A stretch of DNA of 64,000 bases, taken from Leptodontidium sp. MPI-SDFR-AT-0119. Lineage: Eukaryota > Ascomycota > Leotiomycetes > Helotiales > Leptodontidiaceae. This document shows positions 1-11,166 of this stretch, piece after piece (position 1 is the stretch's first letter; each line of letters begins with the position of its first letter). The position numbers and the translations under genes are program-made. The stretch spans positions 1,116,001 to 1,180,000 of the forward strand of contig JAHLEZ010000020.1 of assembly GCA_020726505.1 (NCBI GenBank), written 5' to 3'. The notes below the pieces were generated by a model. The model searched no databases, had not been told where the DNA came from, and saw only the letters and a program-made list of their open reading frames with translations.

Positions 1-7
1 TGAGTTT

Positions 8-571
8 TCACAACTGGTTTTTCATCCCTGCTGAGGAGAAGTGAATATGAGTCTTCACAACACGCTTGTTATCCCTGTACGCATCTAGGACCTCATTCGC
101 ATTTTCGGGTGTCAGGCCATTCTTCACGACGAACTTCAATGGCTTAATCTTGCCACTGGCAAGCAAGTCTGGTACGCGCTCCCAGAAAGGATATGCGAGC
201 TGAGGGTTGAGCTGAGATGATCCCAGAACGTCCTTCACTTCGAACCCTGCCTTTTTCCCGACCACCATACTTTCGTCCACAGGCCCCATTGACACTAGTC
301 TTGCAAGTTTCCCTTTCGTTGTGCTAGACAAGGCGTTGAGAGCCAGAATCTGGCCCGTGGGGGTGTTGACCACATCAAAGGCATTGTGGATTGATTCCGG
401 CCACAAGTACCTTAGAGGGTGAGTTAGTATAGCTTATAATATAAACCAAGTTTAGCTGACCTTCAGGAGGACTTGATCTGGTCCGGGCTTAGGCACTAGA
501 CGGTCTGTGGCGAGTCGAAGAGGCTTTCCAATCTCAGTGACGACAAGCCCTTTTTGAATTTGAGGAACCAT
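8..571 (-). pseudogene. Medium-chain zinc-type alcohol dehydrogenase / enoyl reductase relic, internal deletion
   Basis: The start (ATG at 571) reads a typical MDR N-terminus, with a VVTEIGKPL stretch followed by PKPGPDQVLLK. A 50-base intron (460-411, GT..AG, with a CTAACTC branch site) joins to VLVAGINPQ, the expected start of the GroES-like fold. The sequence then jumps directly, in another frame, to the C-terminal part of the same family (406-8: NTPTGQILALNAL, and near the end GLTPENANEVLDAYRDNKRV). Family members are about 340-360 residues; roughly 170 central residues, including the nucleotide-binding GxGxxG region, are absent and the fusion is out of frame. I infer an internal deletion inactivated the gene. 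The C-terminal piece alone might be expressed, but I see no promoter for it. The exact family (toxD-like enoyl reductase or quinone oxidoreductase) is not certain. Confidence 0.75.
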
Positions 572-2884
572 GATTGTTGTTTACTTCGATAATTTTGAAC
601 TTGTATTTAATATTGTAGCAGCAGTGGTCGAGCGGGTCTGGAAGTGCGGAAGCAATTGCCTTATCACGATCCCAACTGGCAGAGAAAGAAGTTAGATACT
701 GCCTCAGGCTTTGTTATATGTGAGTTTTTTAAGCTCCGTCAGCTGTATTATTCAGCTGGGGCAGTTTTCTGTTCTTAACTCCGCACCGTATTAATAATTT
801 GCACCACTGAGTGATGCTGGGATAGACCTTGAAGGAAAGGAGCATATAACACTAGTCCAACATTGGGTTTGAAATGTTCAGTCATCAAAGCTCTTTGCCG
901 TTCGTAGAATGCGTTTCCAATTTTAACCGACTATCACTCCGCCGACATGCCCCCACTTTCTAAACCTGCCGAGAAAGTTTACTTGTATATTCTATTGGGT
1001 TTCTAAGCACCCGACGGCAGCGTATCGACCGTCAATAGACTTATGGGAAGAGCTTGCTTGCTACGTTGAGAGACAAAGAGGCAATCAGCCCACAGAATGT
1101 AGTGAATACCAGGCTCCAAAATGTCCACAACAGAGATTGGAATAGTTATTCATGGTAGAGGAGGTACCACACCCATTCCCCGCTTCTCCGCAATCGACCA
1201 CTATCCAACCGAGGTACATATCAGAACAAAAACTGGTGATTAATCCTCATTTGGCAAATGCTCACTTCTCGTTGGCACCAGAAAAACTTAGAGCACATTA
1301 TTCTGCTCACTGATACTTCAAGCTTGCCACATCTGTCGTAACGGCTGCCGGTCGGATAGTTGTATTGCTCCATTCTTGTGGCACGGAAGGTACAAACGTG
1401 GAGTAGTCCGTGACAGGGACGCTAGGGCTGCCCCTGTTAAAAGTAACAGGAGTAGCCTATCCTCTCCTGTACTAGAGCTATTACCCCAAAAGGTAAATCC
1501 TGCTTTTGTTCTACCAATGAACATTCCAAACGTGGGCTGAATAGTAATCCGAGATCGCGCCTCGTCTTTCACAATTATCCCCACGGACTTCTGATTTCAT
1601 ACAAAGGTGCAGCGGTGAATTATGACCAAACTGAGCAGACACGAACTTCTGCCGCTTGACCCACCAATGTTTACCGCGCATCCATTTAGTTTAACTCGGC
1701 ATCCGTGTCGGGATGGGCGGCAGTTGAATATTCAGTCAAGACGAACCTAATAAGAAGACTGATAAAGTCTGCGACCTTGAAGTGACACAGGTGGAAATTG
1801 CAATAGGTGTCCACTTGACGCCAAAGACCTGCGTTCATCAGACCAGAATGTAAACATTTAAACTCCCGGCCACAGTCATAGTCACTCTAATTTCTTTCTA
1901 TTCTTTCCTGTCATCGCTCACAACCAAAGCTTTACAGCTTACTCTCCATCCCTCCCTTCATACCCTTCGTCAAACTCCCCGCCGCAACAACCTTCCCAGT
2001 CCTAAGAATAGAGTTTCTAAAACACAAAGGTATTAAATATTATAAATACATGTAAAAAAGGCCGTGCTTTCTCCCTAACAGCTGTTAAGTTGGATCTTGC
2101 TTTTCAGTCTGCCCCACCTGAAGGCGCAGCTTTGCCGGATGGTAGTGGTCTCGATCCCACAATTAACTATACAAAGCACAAGATACACTGACGAAACTAG
2201 GAAGATCGGCTCACCTCCTGTCCGCAGGAAGCGGTGCCACAGAAGTGGGTGAGAGAGATATTATTAAACTCCGATCACCGAGATTCTCTGTGTGCCGAAC
2301 TTGTCGTCTAATTTACACGATATTTGATTCGATTAACCCCCGATTGCCAAATGCATAGGACGAATACTGCAAGAAGCGACATAGGGCTAGCTTTGGCTTG
2401 TTTTGATGATCAAAGGAAACGACGGCCTTAAGCAAAAGAACGGTAGTCGTCAGCAACCGCTCAACAACAAGCCCGATGAGTCCTTGTACTGTCAACTCCA
2501 GCTGTAGACTCTTTAGTTTACTTCTCCTGATTGATAAAGGTCTTGAAGCAACTGGATCTCTAGAATCTAGTATGCTAGTAGTAAGTGCGAGAGAGACTCT
2601 TTGGAGGTGATGAAAGACATCTAACATGAGGCAAATACAGAGTGGCGTGGTGCTGATATTTGTTTGTGGTTAACGAGACAGATATTTGCAGCAACTTTGT
2701 CACGAGTTCGTGGCTTCATCTTCTCAGGCATCAACAAGAGCCGGAGATTTAGCATGGGCTCAGTGCTCAGAGTAGATCAATAAGTGGTTGCACCAAGGAA
2801 TTGTGCTGGCGTTGAAGCCCCAACGTATCCACCAGGGGGTGCTGACATGGTCCGATCTGAGATGAATTTGCGGGTATACGCGAC
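572..2884. other. Long non-coding stretch, no supported gene
   Basis: About 2.3 kb without a convincing coding frame on either strand. The open frames present are short, lack family resemblance and have no sensible splice partners. The stretch between 1910 and 2060 is pyrimidine-rich on the + strand. I see no repeats, tRNA or element ends. Confidence 0.5.
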
Positions 2885-3550
2885 TCAGGGTGTAGTTCGA
2901 GGAGAGGAGTCAATAAAGCTATCAAAGTCATAGAATGCAGCTTCACTTGAGCCTGATATCTGCAAGTCGCGGTCTATGAAGAGGGGAGATTCGCCCTCGC
3001 ACCCCCTACATGGCAGTTGCGCGCTATAATTATCATCCTGGATAAAACAGTCTTGGAGGTCAAGTCCCCAATCGAGACTTAGCTGCGATTGTGCAAACCC
3101 ATCAACATCATAGAGTGGTGAGCGGTTTTTTATATGCCTCTGGGATTGCTGGCTAAGCTCTCCCTGATGATCAGATTGCTCGTGGTACGCCGACGGGCGT
3201 GCGGACTTGCTGTAGTCTATGATTGGATTGGATAGACTTCCATTCTTGATCTCAGTACTAGGTGAGAACGACCGCAGGCTTTCAGAAGTACTGTCTGGCC
3301 GCGTATCCTGAAATGACTCTATAGTGCCTTGGACACGCTCGTTAGCTTGCCTCTGGTCAGATGGCCCGACGGCCGTATCGGTCCGTGGTGTGTTAACAGC
3401 TTCTTTCGACATCTGAGATGGCTCCTCCGAGGGTTCACCGAGTTCGGATGAGCTGCGATCACTGGAGAACTGAAACAGCTCCTCGAAGGGTGCTCTGGTA
3501 AGTCGTGGGATGGGATTGTCTCGATCACGAGCCATTTGGTTGGATGTCAC
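2885..3550 (-). CDS. Hypothetical protein, Ser/Gln/Asp-rich, 221 aa
   Basis: A single open frame of 221 codons that I do not recognise. The N-terminus contains RLTRAPFEELFQF, the middle is hydrophilic and rich in Ser, Gln, Asp and Arg, and the C-terminal third is acidic with several Phe/Tyr residues (YDFDSFIDSS), like an intrinsically disordered activation or interaction region. One CRGC pair is present but no complete zinc-finger pattern. No signal peptide or membrane helix. The start at 3550 is the first ATG; a second Met six codons later is also possible. Composition and length argue for a real but poorly conserved gene; it could also be one exon of a larger gene. Confidence 0.5.
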   Translation of the reverse strand: MTSNQMARDRDNPIPRLTRAPFEELFQFSSDRSSSELGEPSEEPSQMSKEAVNTPRTDTAVGPSDQRQANERVQGTIESFQDTRPDSTSESLRSFSPSTEIKNGSLSNPIIDYSKSARPSAYHEQSDHQGELSQQSQRHIKNRSPLYDVDGFAQSQLSLDWGLDLQDCFIQDDNYSAQLPCRGCEGESPLFIDRDLQISGSSEAAFYDFDSFIDSSPRTTP

Positions 3551-3919
3551 TAGAAACTATACCTCGAAGGACCCATGACAGATTGCTGTAACGTACAATT
3601 CCAGCTTCAGGGCTGTGTTGTTGAGAACAGGTTATCCATCTGATACTCTGCTTCTGGATGGCAGGTTATCAATCAAGGAGCAAGGTACTAATTATGAAGT
3701 AATTCTTGAGGCATTAGGTAGACGAGGATTCTCCAATGTTGCCATCCCATCTAGCGACATTCGGGTCGGAACAAGGAATATAAAGCCAGTCGGTACATTT
3801 ACAGCAGGAGAGGGGCTTGGTTGACATGCCACTTCCACCACTACTTCTAGACGAGAACTTACATGTCAACAAAACAACCACATGATAGTCATACACTTCA
3901 TTAGCTCATCCAATCTTGT
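3551..3919. other. Intergenic gap
   Basis: About 370 bases between the hypothetical gene and the isomerase gene, both leftward. A 69-codon + frame at 3615-3824 has no supporting features. Nothing else seen. Confidence 0.4.
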
Positions 3920-4868
3920 CTACAGCTTCTCAAACGTCGGCTTCGTCTTCTTCATCACCGATAACGTAGCCTTCATCACGTCCTCCGTTTGAAACGCCGC
4001 ACTATTCCAAACGCCCGTATACCTCAAAGAGCTCGCAACGGTATTATCCCTCGCATGATTCAAAAGCTCCTTCGTACCCTGCACTGCAACAGGACTCTTA
4101 CTCGCCAGTAACTCCCCCAGCTTCAACGCAGCCTCCACTGCCTTCCCCTTATTCTCCAACACCTGGCTCACGAAACCGACTCGGTACGCTTCCTCTGCGC
4201 CGAAGACTCGCGCAGTGAGAGAGACGTCTTTGACCCAGGAGAAGTTGCCGACGATTTTGGGGAGCCGCGTTAGGGTTCCTACGTCGGCTGCTAGCCCGAT
4301 GTCGACTTCTTTTATGGCGAATTTGACGTCTGATGTGCAGATTCGGATGTCGGCGCAGGTGGACAAGTCGATCGCGAGGCCGAATGCGAGGCCGTGGAGG
4401 ACGCAAATGACAGCTGTGCTTCAAATTAGCGTGGCAATTCCATATACAAAGTTTAAGCTATGAAAAAGGACTGAGATGAAATAGATGAGAGTAAGTGGTA
4501 AGTGAAAGCCAGTACATACGCTTCTCGCACCTCTCAACACTACTCACACAATCCTGGAAAACCTGCGCATATCTCTTAATCCCCACGGCAACTCTGGCCA
4601 CGTCCGCCTGTCCCTCCTGCTGCTTCAAGAGTCCTTCTTGGCTAGCGGATTGGACGTCCAGTCCTGAAGTGAAGGCTTTATCGCCGGCTCCGGAGAAGAT
4701 AATAGCGCGCACGTCGGGGCTGATTGAGAGGAAGTCGAAGACGGTCTTCATCTCTAGCCACATTGCTTCGTGCCAGGCGTTTAGTTTTGACGGCCGGTTG
4801 ATCTGCACATGTGCTACGTTGGGGAGGGGTATATCCACCAGGAAGTATTTGTAGCTGGGAAATGCCAT
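3920..4868 (-). CDS. Delta(3,5)-delta(2,4)-dienoyl-CoA isomerase (enoyl-CoA hydratase/isomerase family)
   Basis: Two exons, 4868-4520 and 4413-3920, with intron 4519-4414 (GTATGT..CACAG), give 280 residues starting MAFPSYKYFLVDIPLPN. The junction restores the family signature CEKPVI. The three acidic residues of dienoyl-CoA isomerases are present with the family spacing: Asp132 (GLAIDLSTCADIR), Glu152 (AIKEVDIGLAADVG) and Asp160, that is 20 and 8 apart, as in the mammalian enzyme. This separates it from plain hydratases. It moves double bonds so that unsaturated fatty acids with odd-numbered double bonds can enter beta-oxidation. The C-terminus is FEKL, resembling a weak type 1 peroxisomal signal, so a peroxisomal location is likely but inferred. 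An upstream in-frame Met at 4952 exists; 4868 fits homologues better. Confidence 0.9.
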
Positions 4869-6885
4869 TGTGACGTGTGAGGTAGGGTCGATGAGGGGAG
4901 GGACGGAAGGGAGGTGGTGAGTTGGAAATCTGTGAGATAGTCTGGTCTTCAATGTATACTTGATAAAGGTAATTGAGATTCGTCGCGACTGTTGTATGTA
5001 CTCCTGCCATTTCGTTATATATGATGGAAATTTCCCGTAGTAGCAAGCTTCGATGTTGTTAAGAATAATCCGGAGTAGCTAGCCGCAGTCAAGCCGAGCT
5101 CCCTCAGCCGAGGCCCGTAGAACGTACGGAGTAGCCTTGGAGATGGACAGGGATGGGACAGCCGAATTGAGCCCCGTAACCGTTCAATAGCGAGATTTGT
5201 TATCCTAGCAGGTCACGGGTCAGATCACCAATCATTCTGGTAGATTGGTAGCGGAAGAGTTACTGTTCTAAGACTGTGGCCAGCAAAGTCGAACTCCCAC
5301 CTGTCCGTGATGCTGGCTACGAACCTGTATCTACCTAGGTATGATGCAGAGCCAACGGGAGACAAGCGCATTCGGCTGGAGCTGGTGAGGTGGTGGTGTG
5401 GCGTCGAGGCTCTGCTTGCGATGCCGTAGCGATCCAGAACAGAGGACTACCAGCAAAATGGATATCAAAACCATCCGACCATTCAATTCCCTGCCTCGCA
5501 AGCAGGTACGCTACTCAGATCTATGCTAATGGTAGCCCAGGGAGCAATGCCCGCATTGGATGGATAGGACACCTCTGGGGTGAGGTTGCAGCGTTTTCAC
5601 TGACCGGCCGGGGCTCGGAGGATGTGTGCCCTCGTTTCGACGGCAGCATTTAATGAGGGGCGAACGTAGTTGGGAGGGCTTGATATAGGAGAGAAGCAGG
5701 GAACTGTTAAAGAAGGAGGAAGCCAGAGTTTGGAGCACTGCGGGGGTGGGCGAGCCTGGAGGGGGTTATGGCGATAGAGGGTACACGGTCAGAGGGAACA
5801 GTTGGATGGCACAACGACAGTTGGCTCAAGAAGACTATGCAGAGGCAGGCCTGAGGACGAACCCGCGGGAGTACCCTACATACCTATCACGAAACGCGAG
5901 CTCACAGCATACATGGCAGGAAGGCTAGAACTTTGGTGGAGGCCGGGGCATGGGCGTTGCCAACAGTAAGCTGGCGGATTAAGTATATCAAGGAGAACAA
6001 GCACACACTTTGGTTAGTAGGAGGGAAACACTATGCTGGAGCCGCAGGCTTGGGTTCCAGTATAGAAACTCCTGCGAGACACAGTCGGCCCTGATGAAGA
6101 GGAGAGATCCGGCAGGGTATCGCGAAGCGGCCTTGAAACAGCTGTGGGGCGAGGCATATAATGGCAGCGACGGTTAGGTGGTTTCCCGGCATTGGGCAGG
6201 CTGGGGAGATTGACCTATGTGACACTGTCTATATGGCCCGAGAGGACGGATGCGTGTGTCGGTTCATATGGAGAGCATATAGGGCAGTGGGCATGGCTTG
6301 CTGATATGGGCTTAAGGAGCAAACAGGGCAGGGGACGTGAGGGAAGGTTGTGCTCCGGGCTGACCCTTCGAACTAGGGGAGATATAGTGAGCCAGTTGGC
6401 AAAAGCCTTGATCACTGGGGGAAAGCGTGGTAGGGGGTCGCTGACTCTACACCTCGAAGAAATGGCGAAAGGGGCATCCAAGCAATACCATAACGCCATT
6501 CGACAACAAAAGTAAAAGCATTGCAACGAATTTAACCAGTTGCTACGAGCCTGTTCAGAAACCATCAACTCAGCAGTCATGATGATTGGGATACCATCTC
6601 GAAAGAACTCAGAGAGCATCTCTAGCCACCTGCTCGACATTGTATGGATGGGGTCTTTTCTCTTTTGGGAGTAATGTTTAATGAATCTTTATACCTTGAA
6701 CGCAAAACATTTGCATACAGTAATAGAATTCAACCAATTGTTATCTTTCCGGATTCTCTACCTTGCTTATGACAAGTAACAACAGAATCAATCCGCAGAG
6801 TGATGAGAAGGCTGCTGACGGTCCAAGAGTGGACAGAATATTCATCATGATCGAGGAGCGGAAAGAGAGTATACTGGTGACTATT
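4869..6885. other. 2-kb stretch without a supported gene
   Basis: Overlapping open frames of 60-140 codons occur on both strands between 5390 and 6640, but none shows a recognisable motif, and their composition looks like shadow frames of non-coding DNA. The right end must hold the 3' region of the leftward SDR gene; the left end holds the promoter of the leftward isomerase gene. No repeats recognised. Confidence 0.45.
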
Positions 6886-7942
6886 CTAAAGCCCGAGGAC
6901 TTTGGCTTCAGCAGCAACCAGCCTTGGTATCTCGTCAAAGACATGATGTTCTGTTGGAGACCATTTCAGAAGCTTCCTTGCACGGATGGCCTTGCAGCGA
7001 GAGTTGGTGCCCCAGAAGAAAGTAGCATACTCCCAGATCCCATCGGCAACCTTCTTGTCCAGCCTTTCTAATTTGGTGGAGCCGATATAGCCTTGTTTCT
7101 GAGCCTCCTCCGCAATCCTTGTCGCAATGTCCGCCCAGCATGCTTCTCCGTTTTCCGCGAAGTAGTAACCTTCATTCCCCCAACCAGCAACTCCGCCTCC
7201 GCGGACAGACTCCTCAATCAAAGTCAGAAAGAGCTTTGACAAGTCTTGAACATGCACAACACTCCAGATATTCTGTCCGGCTTCAACAGTCAACCCGGCA
7301 CCCCTCTTCAAGGTATATTCGACCAACGTCGGCACCTGAATGCTTCTTTTGTTTCCAGGCCCCCGTCCTGGTCCATAAATGGTTGGCGGGCAGACAATAG
7401 CGGACTTGGTGGTTGAAGCACCAGCCTTGAGGACAACCATATCAACCTCCTGGTGAGCAGCGATGTCCTTCATTGATGTGAGCTCTCCAACCCCATCCCA
7501 GTCATCAAACACTTTATCGCCGTGGACTCCATAAGCGTCAGCCTCGACGTCAGGAAAACACAAGATGTCAGATCCGGATAAATGAATGAAGTATCCCACT
7601 TCGTCGGCGGGTTTCTGCGATAGCCCTTGTGCAATGGCCCTGACGCACCCCACGTGTTCGCAGTTCGCCCAATTGCAAACAATATCAGCCTTGGACGATT
7701 CTTGCACAATCAAGTCATGGTCGTCCAGGTCGCCATATACAAGCCGTATTGCAGGATATTTCTCTTTCAGGAGGGCACCTCTCTTAGAATTACGAACAAG
7801 GCAGGTAATGTCGTAGTCAGGGTGCGCTTTAATGGTCGTGTATAGAGCATCACCGCCAATGTACCCAGTGGCACCTGTTCTTGACAGAGTCAATAGACGA
7901 ACGAGAAAGAAGTATATTTTCTTACATGAAGAGCTTAACCAT
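6886..7942 (-). CDS. NAD(P)-dependent atypical SDR / NmrA-epimerase-like protein
   Basis: Exon 1 is 7942-7926 and exon 2 is 7879-6886, with intron 7925-7880 (GTAAGA..CAAG). The splice creates MVKLFITGATGYIGGD, the classic N-terminal Rossmann start with the GATGYIGG dinucleotide loop. The product is 336 residues. Downstream are LVRNSKRGALL and GDLDDHDLI (cofactor-proximal acidic turn), HLSGSDIL, and PPTIYGPGRGPGN, the usual YGPG loop of extended or atypical SDRs, then VHVQDLSKL. No YxxxK is obvious at the canonical place, as in many NmrA-like members, so enzymatic activity is not assured. Such proteins act in the cytosol as reductases, epimerases or redox sensors; the substrate cannot be inferred. 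The tiny first exon is strongly supported because without it the Rossmann motif is cut. Confidence 0.88.
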
Positions 7943-9105
7943 TTGTTAAAGGCGTTACTAATTCAGCACTCAAGTTAATCAGGGCCACGAGATTATCGCA
8001 ACTTCGCATTATAGTATGGTTTCTGCCCTATCTATATACTTGACGACGAGAAAATGTTTAGTATTGCTTTGTAAACGTTAGGCCGTTAAGAAATTGCCAA
8101 GATTGAAGGCTGCATATTATTATAAATCAACTCCGAAGCATTCGGCGATTGCCCTTAACCCTGCCGCCGCTCAGGTTCCTTTTTCAAAATTTTGTCCCAT
8201 ATCCGCTATTATGATGTCGTGGATCCCTTGGTGTTAGTTCCATTGTCAAGCAGACCCAAAAGGCAACTGGCCTTGTGGATTTCTTTATCTGCCCTACTAA
8301 TAGCCTTAGCTTTCTTTCACTGGTGAGGAGCCTTTCGTTCAACAGCACCAACCTACACAGCACCAACCTTAACAGTGACTTTGAGAGGAGTTACTCAGAA
8401 CGTGCCATTAACGGCAGCCACTCTTGAAGCTCACAAGATCCTAATACGGTCCCATTCGCGACCCATTTTCACCCCATGCTCGTTTGAAAGGAGCAGCCAA
8501 TTTGGTTAGAAATCCACCAAGGCCCCGAGGTGAGGCCGTGTCCAGTATGGGCTCCGCTGATTCTTAGCGTTAGATTTAGGATCATAGACAGCACTTTTTG
8601 GATGGATAACCGACAATCGATGACCTCTGAGAATGATGAGGCGACCTCATTCAGCCAGCAGCTTCTTGAGGGGGACCATCTCTCGAGTCCTTGGCGATAA
8701 AGAACAGATGGTTTTGACGATGTTGGAGCTACAGAGCGGCGCTCGAAATGTGGTCGGTCAGGGCTAGCTGCCTGTTTGTCTCTCAACGGATCGGCTCAGA
8801 ACGCATCCGCCAGGAAACTTTAATAACTCGCATCACCTTAACCATGTCTATGAAAGGCCACAGCAGGGAAATGGTTGATACAGTTACTTATGCAAGTGAA
8901 ACCATAGAGCATCACGTAGCTGACACGATGCAACGTGTGTGACTTGGACGTGGCTTCTATGTGAGGCCAAGATCACGACTTCACCCCTCCCAGCAAAATC
9001 GAAGACCTGAACGGCAGTTCGCCAAGACGGCTGCCACCGCCAAGCCTTATCTGCATCCCTCGTTTTCCGCAGTGTCAACGAAAGCTTATTTCCGCCCAGC
9101 TTTTT
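7943..9105. other. Intergenic stretch, no supported gene
   Basis: About 1.2 kb. Short open frames (8184-8366, 8469-8786 on -) have no motif. The region directly right of 7943 is AT-rich and probably contains the promoter of the SDR gene. Confidence 0.4.
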
Positions 9106-9884
9106 CTACTCAGCTTTGACGAGATCAGAAAGCGCGTTTGTAAACGTCGATCCTCGGCACGCATTCAATACTGCATCAATGTTCTCTTCTCCTCTTCAAC
9201 TGTTGGTGGCAGGGTAAACTTTCCATTCCTCGTGATCTGCGGTAGCTTTCGCCTGTACCACCATATCCCGGATGAGATCGCACGCCGCACTGTTATCCAG
9301 TCGGGCTCTGCAAAGGTCTCCTTGACATCGGTGCCGTAAAGTGTCTTCCCTAGATACCTGCCAGTGGCAATGTCAAGCACAAACCAATGTTCAGACTGGC
9401 CATGACCTTTGTTCGCCAACCCCAGATAATCTTTGATACCTAGAAAACTGCATTAGCAATCCAATCTACTTCCCAAGGCGAACAATACAGCGCCTTCAGA
9501 TCAGGGCCAACCTTCGCCAGAATTGAAATTGAGCTCGTACGGAAATGGGAAGTGAGAATTCGGCTGTATCTCCGGATTTCTTGCACTCTCTTGAGTATAC
9601 AGAACGAACTCGATTTTACGAGCTGGGCATCGAAGAGCACTGTGGGAAAGCTTGCTGGTGAGGTCGAAATATGTGCTTTCAGGAAACGTGTTTGTGATGA
9701 CTGCTGCTATATTGATATCGGAGACTCCTGGCTGGTATGCATTGGATGTAGCAGAGCCAAGTAGGTAAAGCCCAGCAAGCTTGTCCCCAAGGGTATTTTT
9801 CAGTACGTCGGAAACCGCTTCGACGTATTTACGTTCAGCCAAGGGAAGATGAGCGAGGTCGTCACGATTTGTTACTGCCATCAT
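9106..9884 (-). pseudogene. Aminoglycoside/streptomycin adenylyltransferase-like nucleotidyltransferase relic
   Basis: From Met at 9884 the reading frame contains DKLAGLYLLGSATSNAY followed by PGVSDINIAAVI, the GS...DxD core of the AadA-like nucleotidyltransferase fold, then NFNSGEG. A 72-base intron (9511-9440) restores GIKDYLGLANKGHGQ and EHWFVLDIATGRYLG, typical of the DUF4111 C-terminal domain, up to about 9185. After that the family continuation NIDAVLNACRGS is in another frame (near 9180-9140), ending with TAG at 9108. The second catalytic Asp of DxD is Asn here. With the frameshift this suggests a dying gene. Functional relatives transfer AMP to small hydroxylated substrates. The frameshift lies in a GAAGAGGAGAAGAG run, so a sequencing indel is possible. 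Confidence 0.7.
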
Positions 9885-9968
9885 GAATGTCAGCTTGAAT
9901 GACTGTACTGGTTTGTGGATGTTAAAGTACTTGGTATACAAATACTGAGATGATAAGTTAAGTCCTAT

Positions 9969-10280
9969 TCAATAGGTATACCTACTATAGCAGAGGCTGC
10001 GCTTGGCGACTGTCTGGTCGGCGCAATCACGACATTTGCAACATTGTTCGTTCTGACTATCAGTCCCCTCGCTCATCAGTGACTTGTTTAATTCTTCTCG
10101 TCGGCCGTCTTCGAAGAGAGTACTGAGAGGTTTTCCAGTGAAGGTAATGTCGGCGTCGTCAACGGGGCTGGACAGCTCCCATTCCACGTCTTGGAGTGCC
10201 ATCTCAGCTGCTGCCGTATCGGCAAGATAATGGTCTAAAAGAATAAACTTCTTCTGTCCGACCGAGTCGATCATGCTCAT
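9969..10280 (-). CDS. Hypothetical small protein, 103 aa
   Basis: Open frame of 103 codons starting MSMIDSVGQKKFILLDHYLAD. The first 70 residues are acidic with an ordered look (ALQDVEWELSSPVDDADITF, then GKPLSTLFEDGRREEL); the last 30 contain CCKCRDC, a Cys cluster without a standard finger spacing. I do not recognise a family. It lies just upstream of, and on the same strand as, the nucleotidyltransferase relic. The C-terminal part may be intron read-through. Confidence 0.4.
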   Translation of the reverse strand: MSMIDSVGQKKFILLDHYLADTAAAEMALQDVEWELSSPVDDADITFTGKPLSTLFEDGRREELNKSLMSEGTDSQNEQCCKCRDCADQTVAKRSLCYSRYTY

Positions 10281-11166
10281 CGGTATAAATCATCTCAGCG
10301 CTCAGCGGACATCTGAAACAGAACTTTACGATTTTAGAGTGATAAAAAAAAACCGTCAATATATCGCAGATGCAGCTCAATTTATGATCGATTTGTGCAG
10401 ACTAAGGGTGGCGATTGAATGCTTGGGATGGGCTTGTTCACATGGCTCTGCGGGGATGGATTCGCGCGTCACGCGTGCCCATTGGATAGAAGCAGCCGGG
10501 GATTACTCCTATGGGTGCCCACGAATTTGCTAATACCGCCGTCATAGTACAAGTACAAAGTAGCATGTTATTTGAGGCTATGCCGGATAGAGAATGGTTG
10601 AAACCCATGGTCATCTGTAAGCCGATCTGTAGCCTGATCCGCAAGGCGCTTGGCGCACACCAGAATTGATCGAGGTGAGATTCCTCCTCGTAGAAACATC
10701 AAAATGCAGAGAATGACAAACAGCAATCTGCAAATGCTAGAATGCTAGACGCAGAACATGCATTCCGTCATGTCGCAGACATGGAGAGAGACAGGAGCCA
10801 TGGGCCCGACCTCTGGAACTCTTCCTTGAAAGAGCCTATGGAGGCTATGTAACGCGAAGGCGGTGGTGTGAAGCGACCTCAGGATAGCCACAGAGAGCCT
10901 GCACCAGTTCAGTGGTCTCAATACGGCGGTTGACAGCGTCCTGCGGGATGGCATCCGTGATGTCCTGATGGTATACTCAGACTACTTAGACCACGATCAT
11001 GGAGCGAACACCTCAACCCACAGCAGAGCACGAGATGTTGAGACAATGTGATCGCCTTTGCGCGCCTAATGAAATCAAAACAAGAAAGAAAGCAGCCAAA
11101 CAGTCCTGCACGATTCAGCTCTCATTCTTGCTCTCAAAGTCATGGTAACCAAGAATAAACGGCAAT
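10281..11166. other. Intergenic stretch
   Basis: Nearly 0.9 kb with only short unsupported frames on both strands. It borders the 3' end of the DUF3435 relic. I could not find terminal repeats or a target-site duplication here by eye. Confidence 0.4.

Noticed and set aside
6192..6640. Overlapping frames of 107 and 141 codons on opposite strands
   Set aside because: Mutual shadows without motifs; no splice sites linking them to anything.
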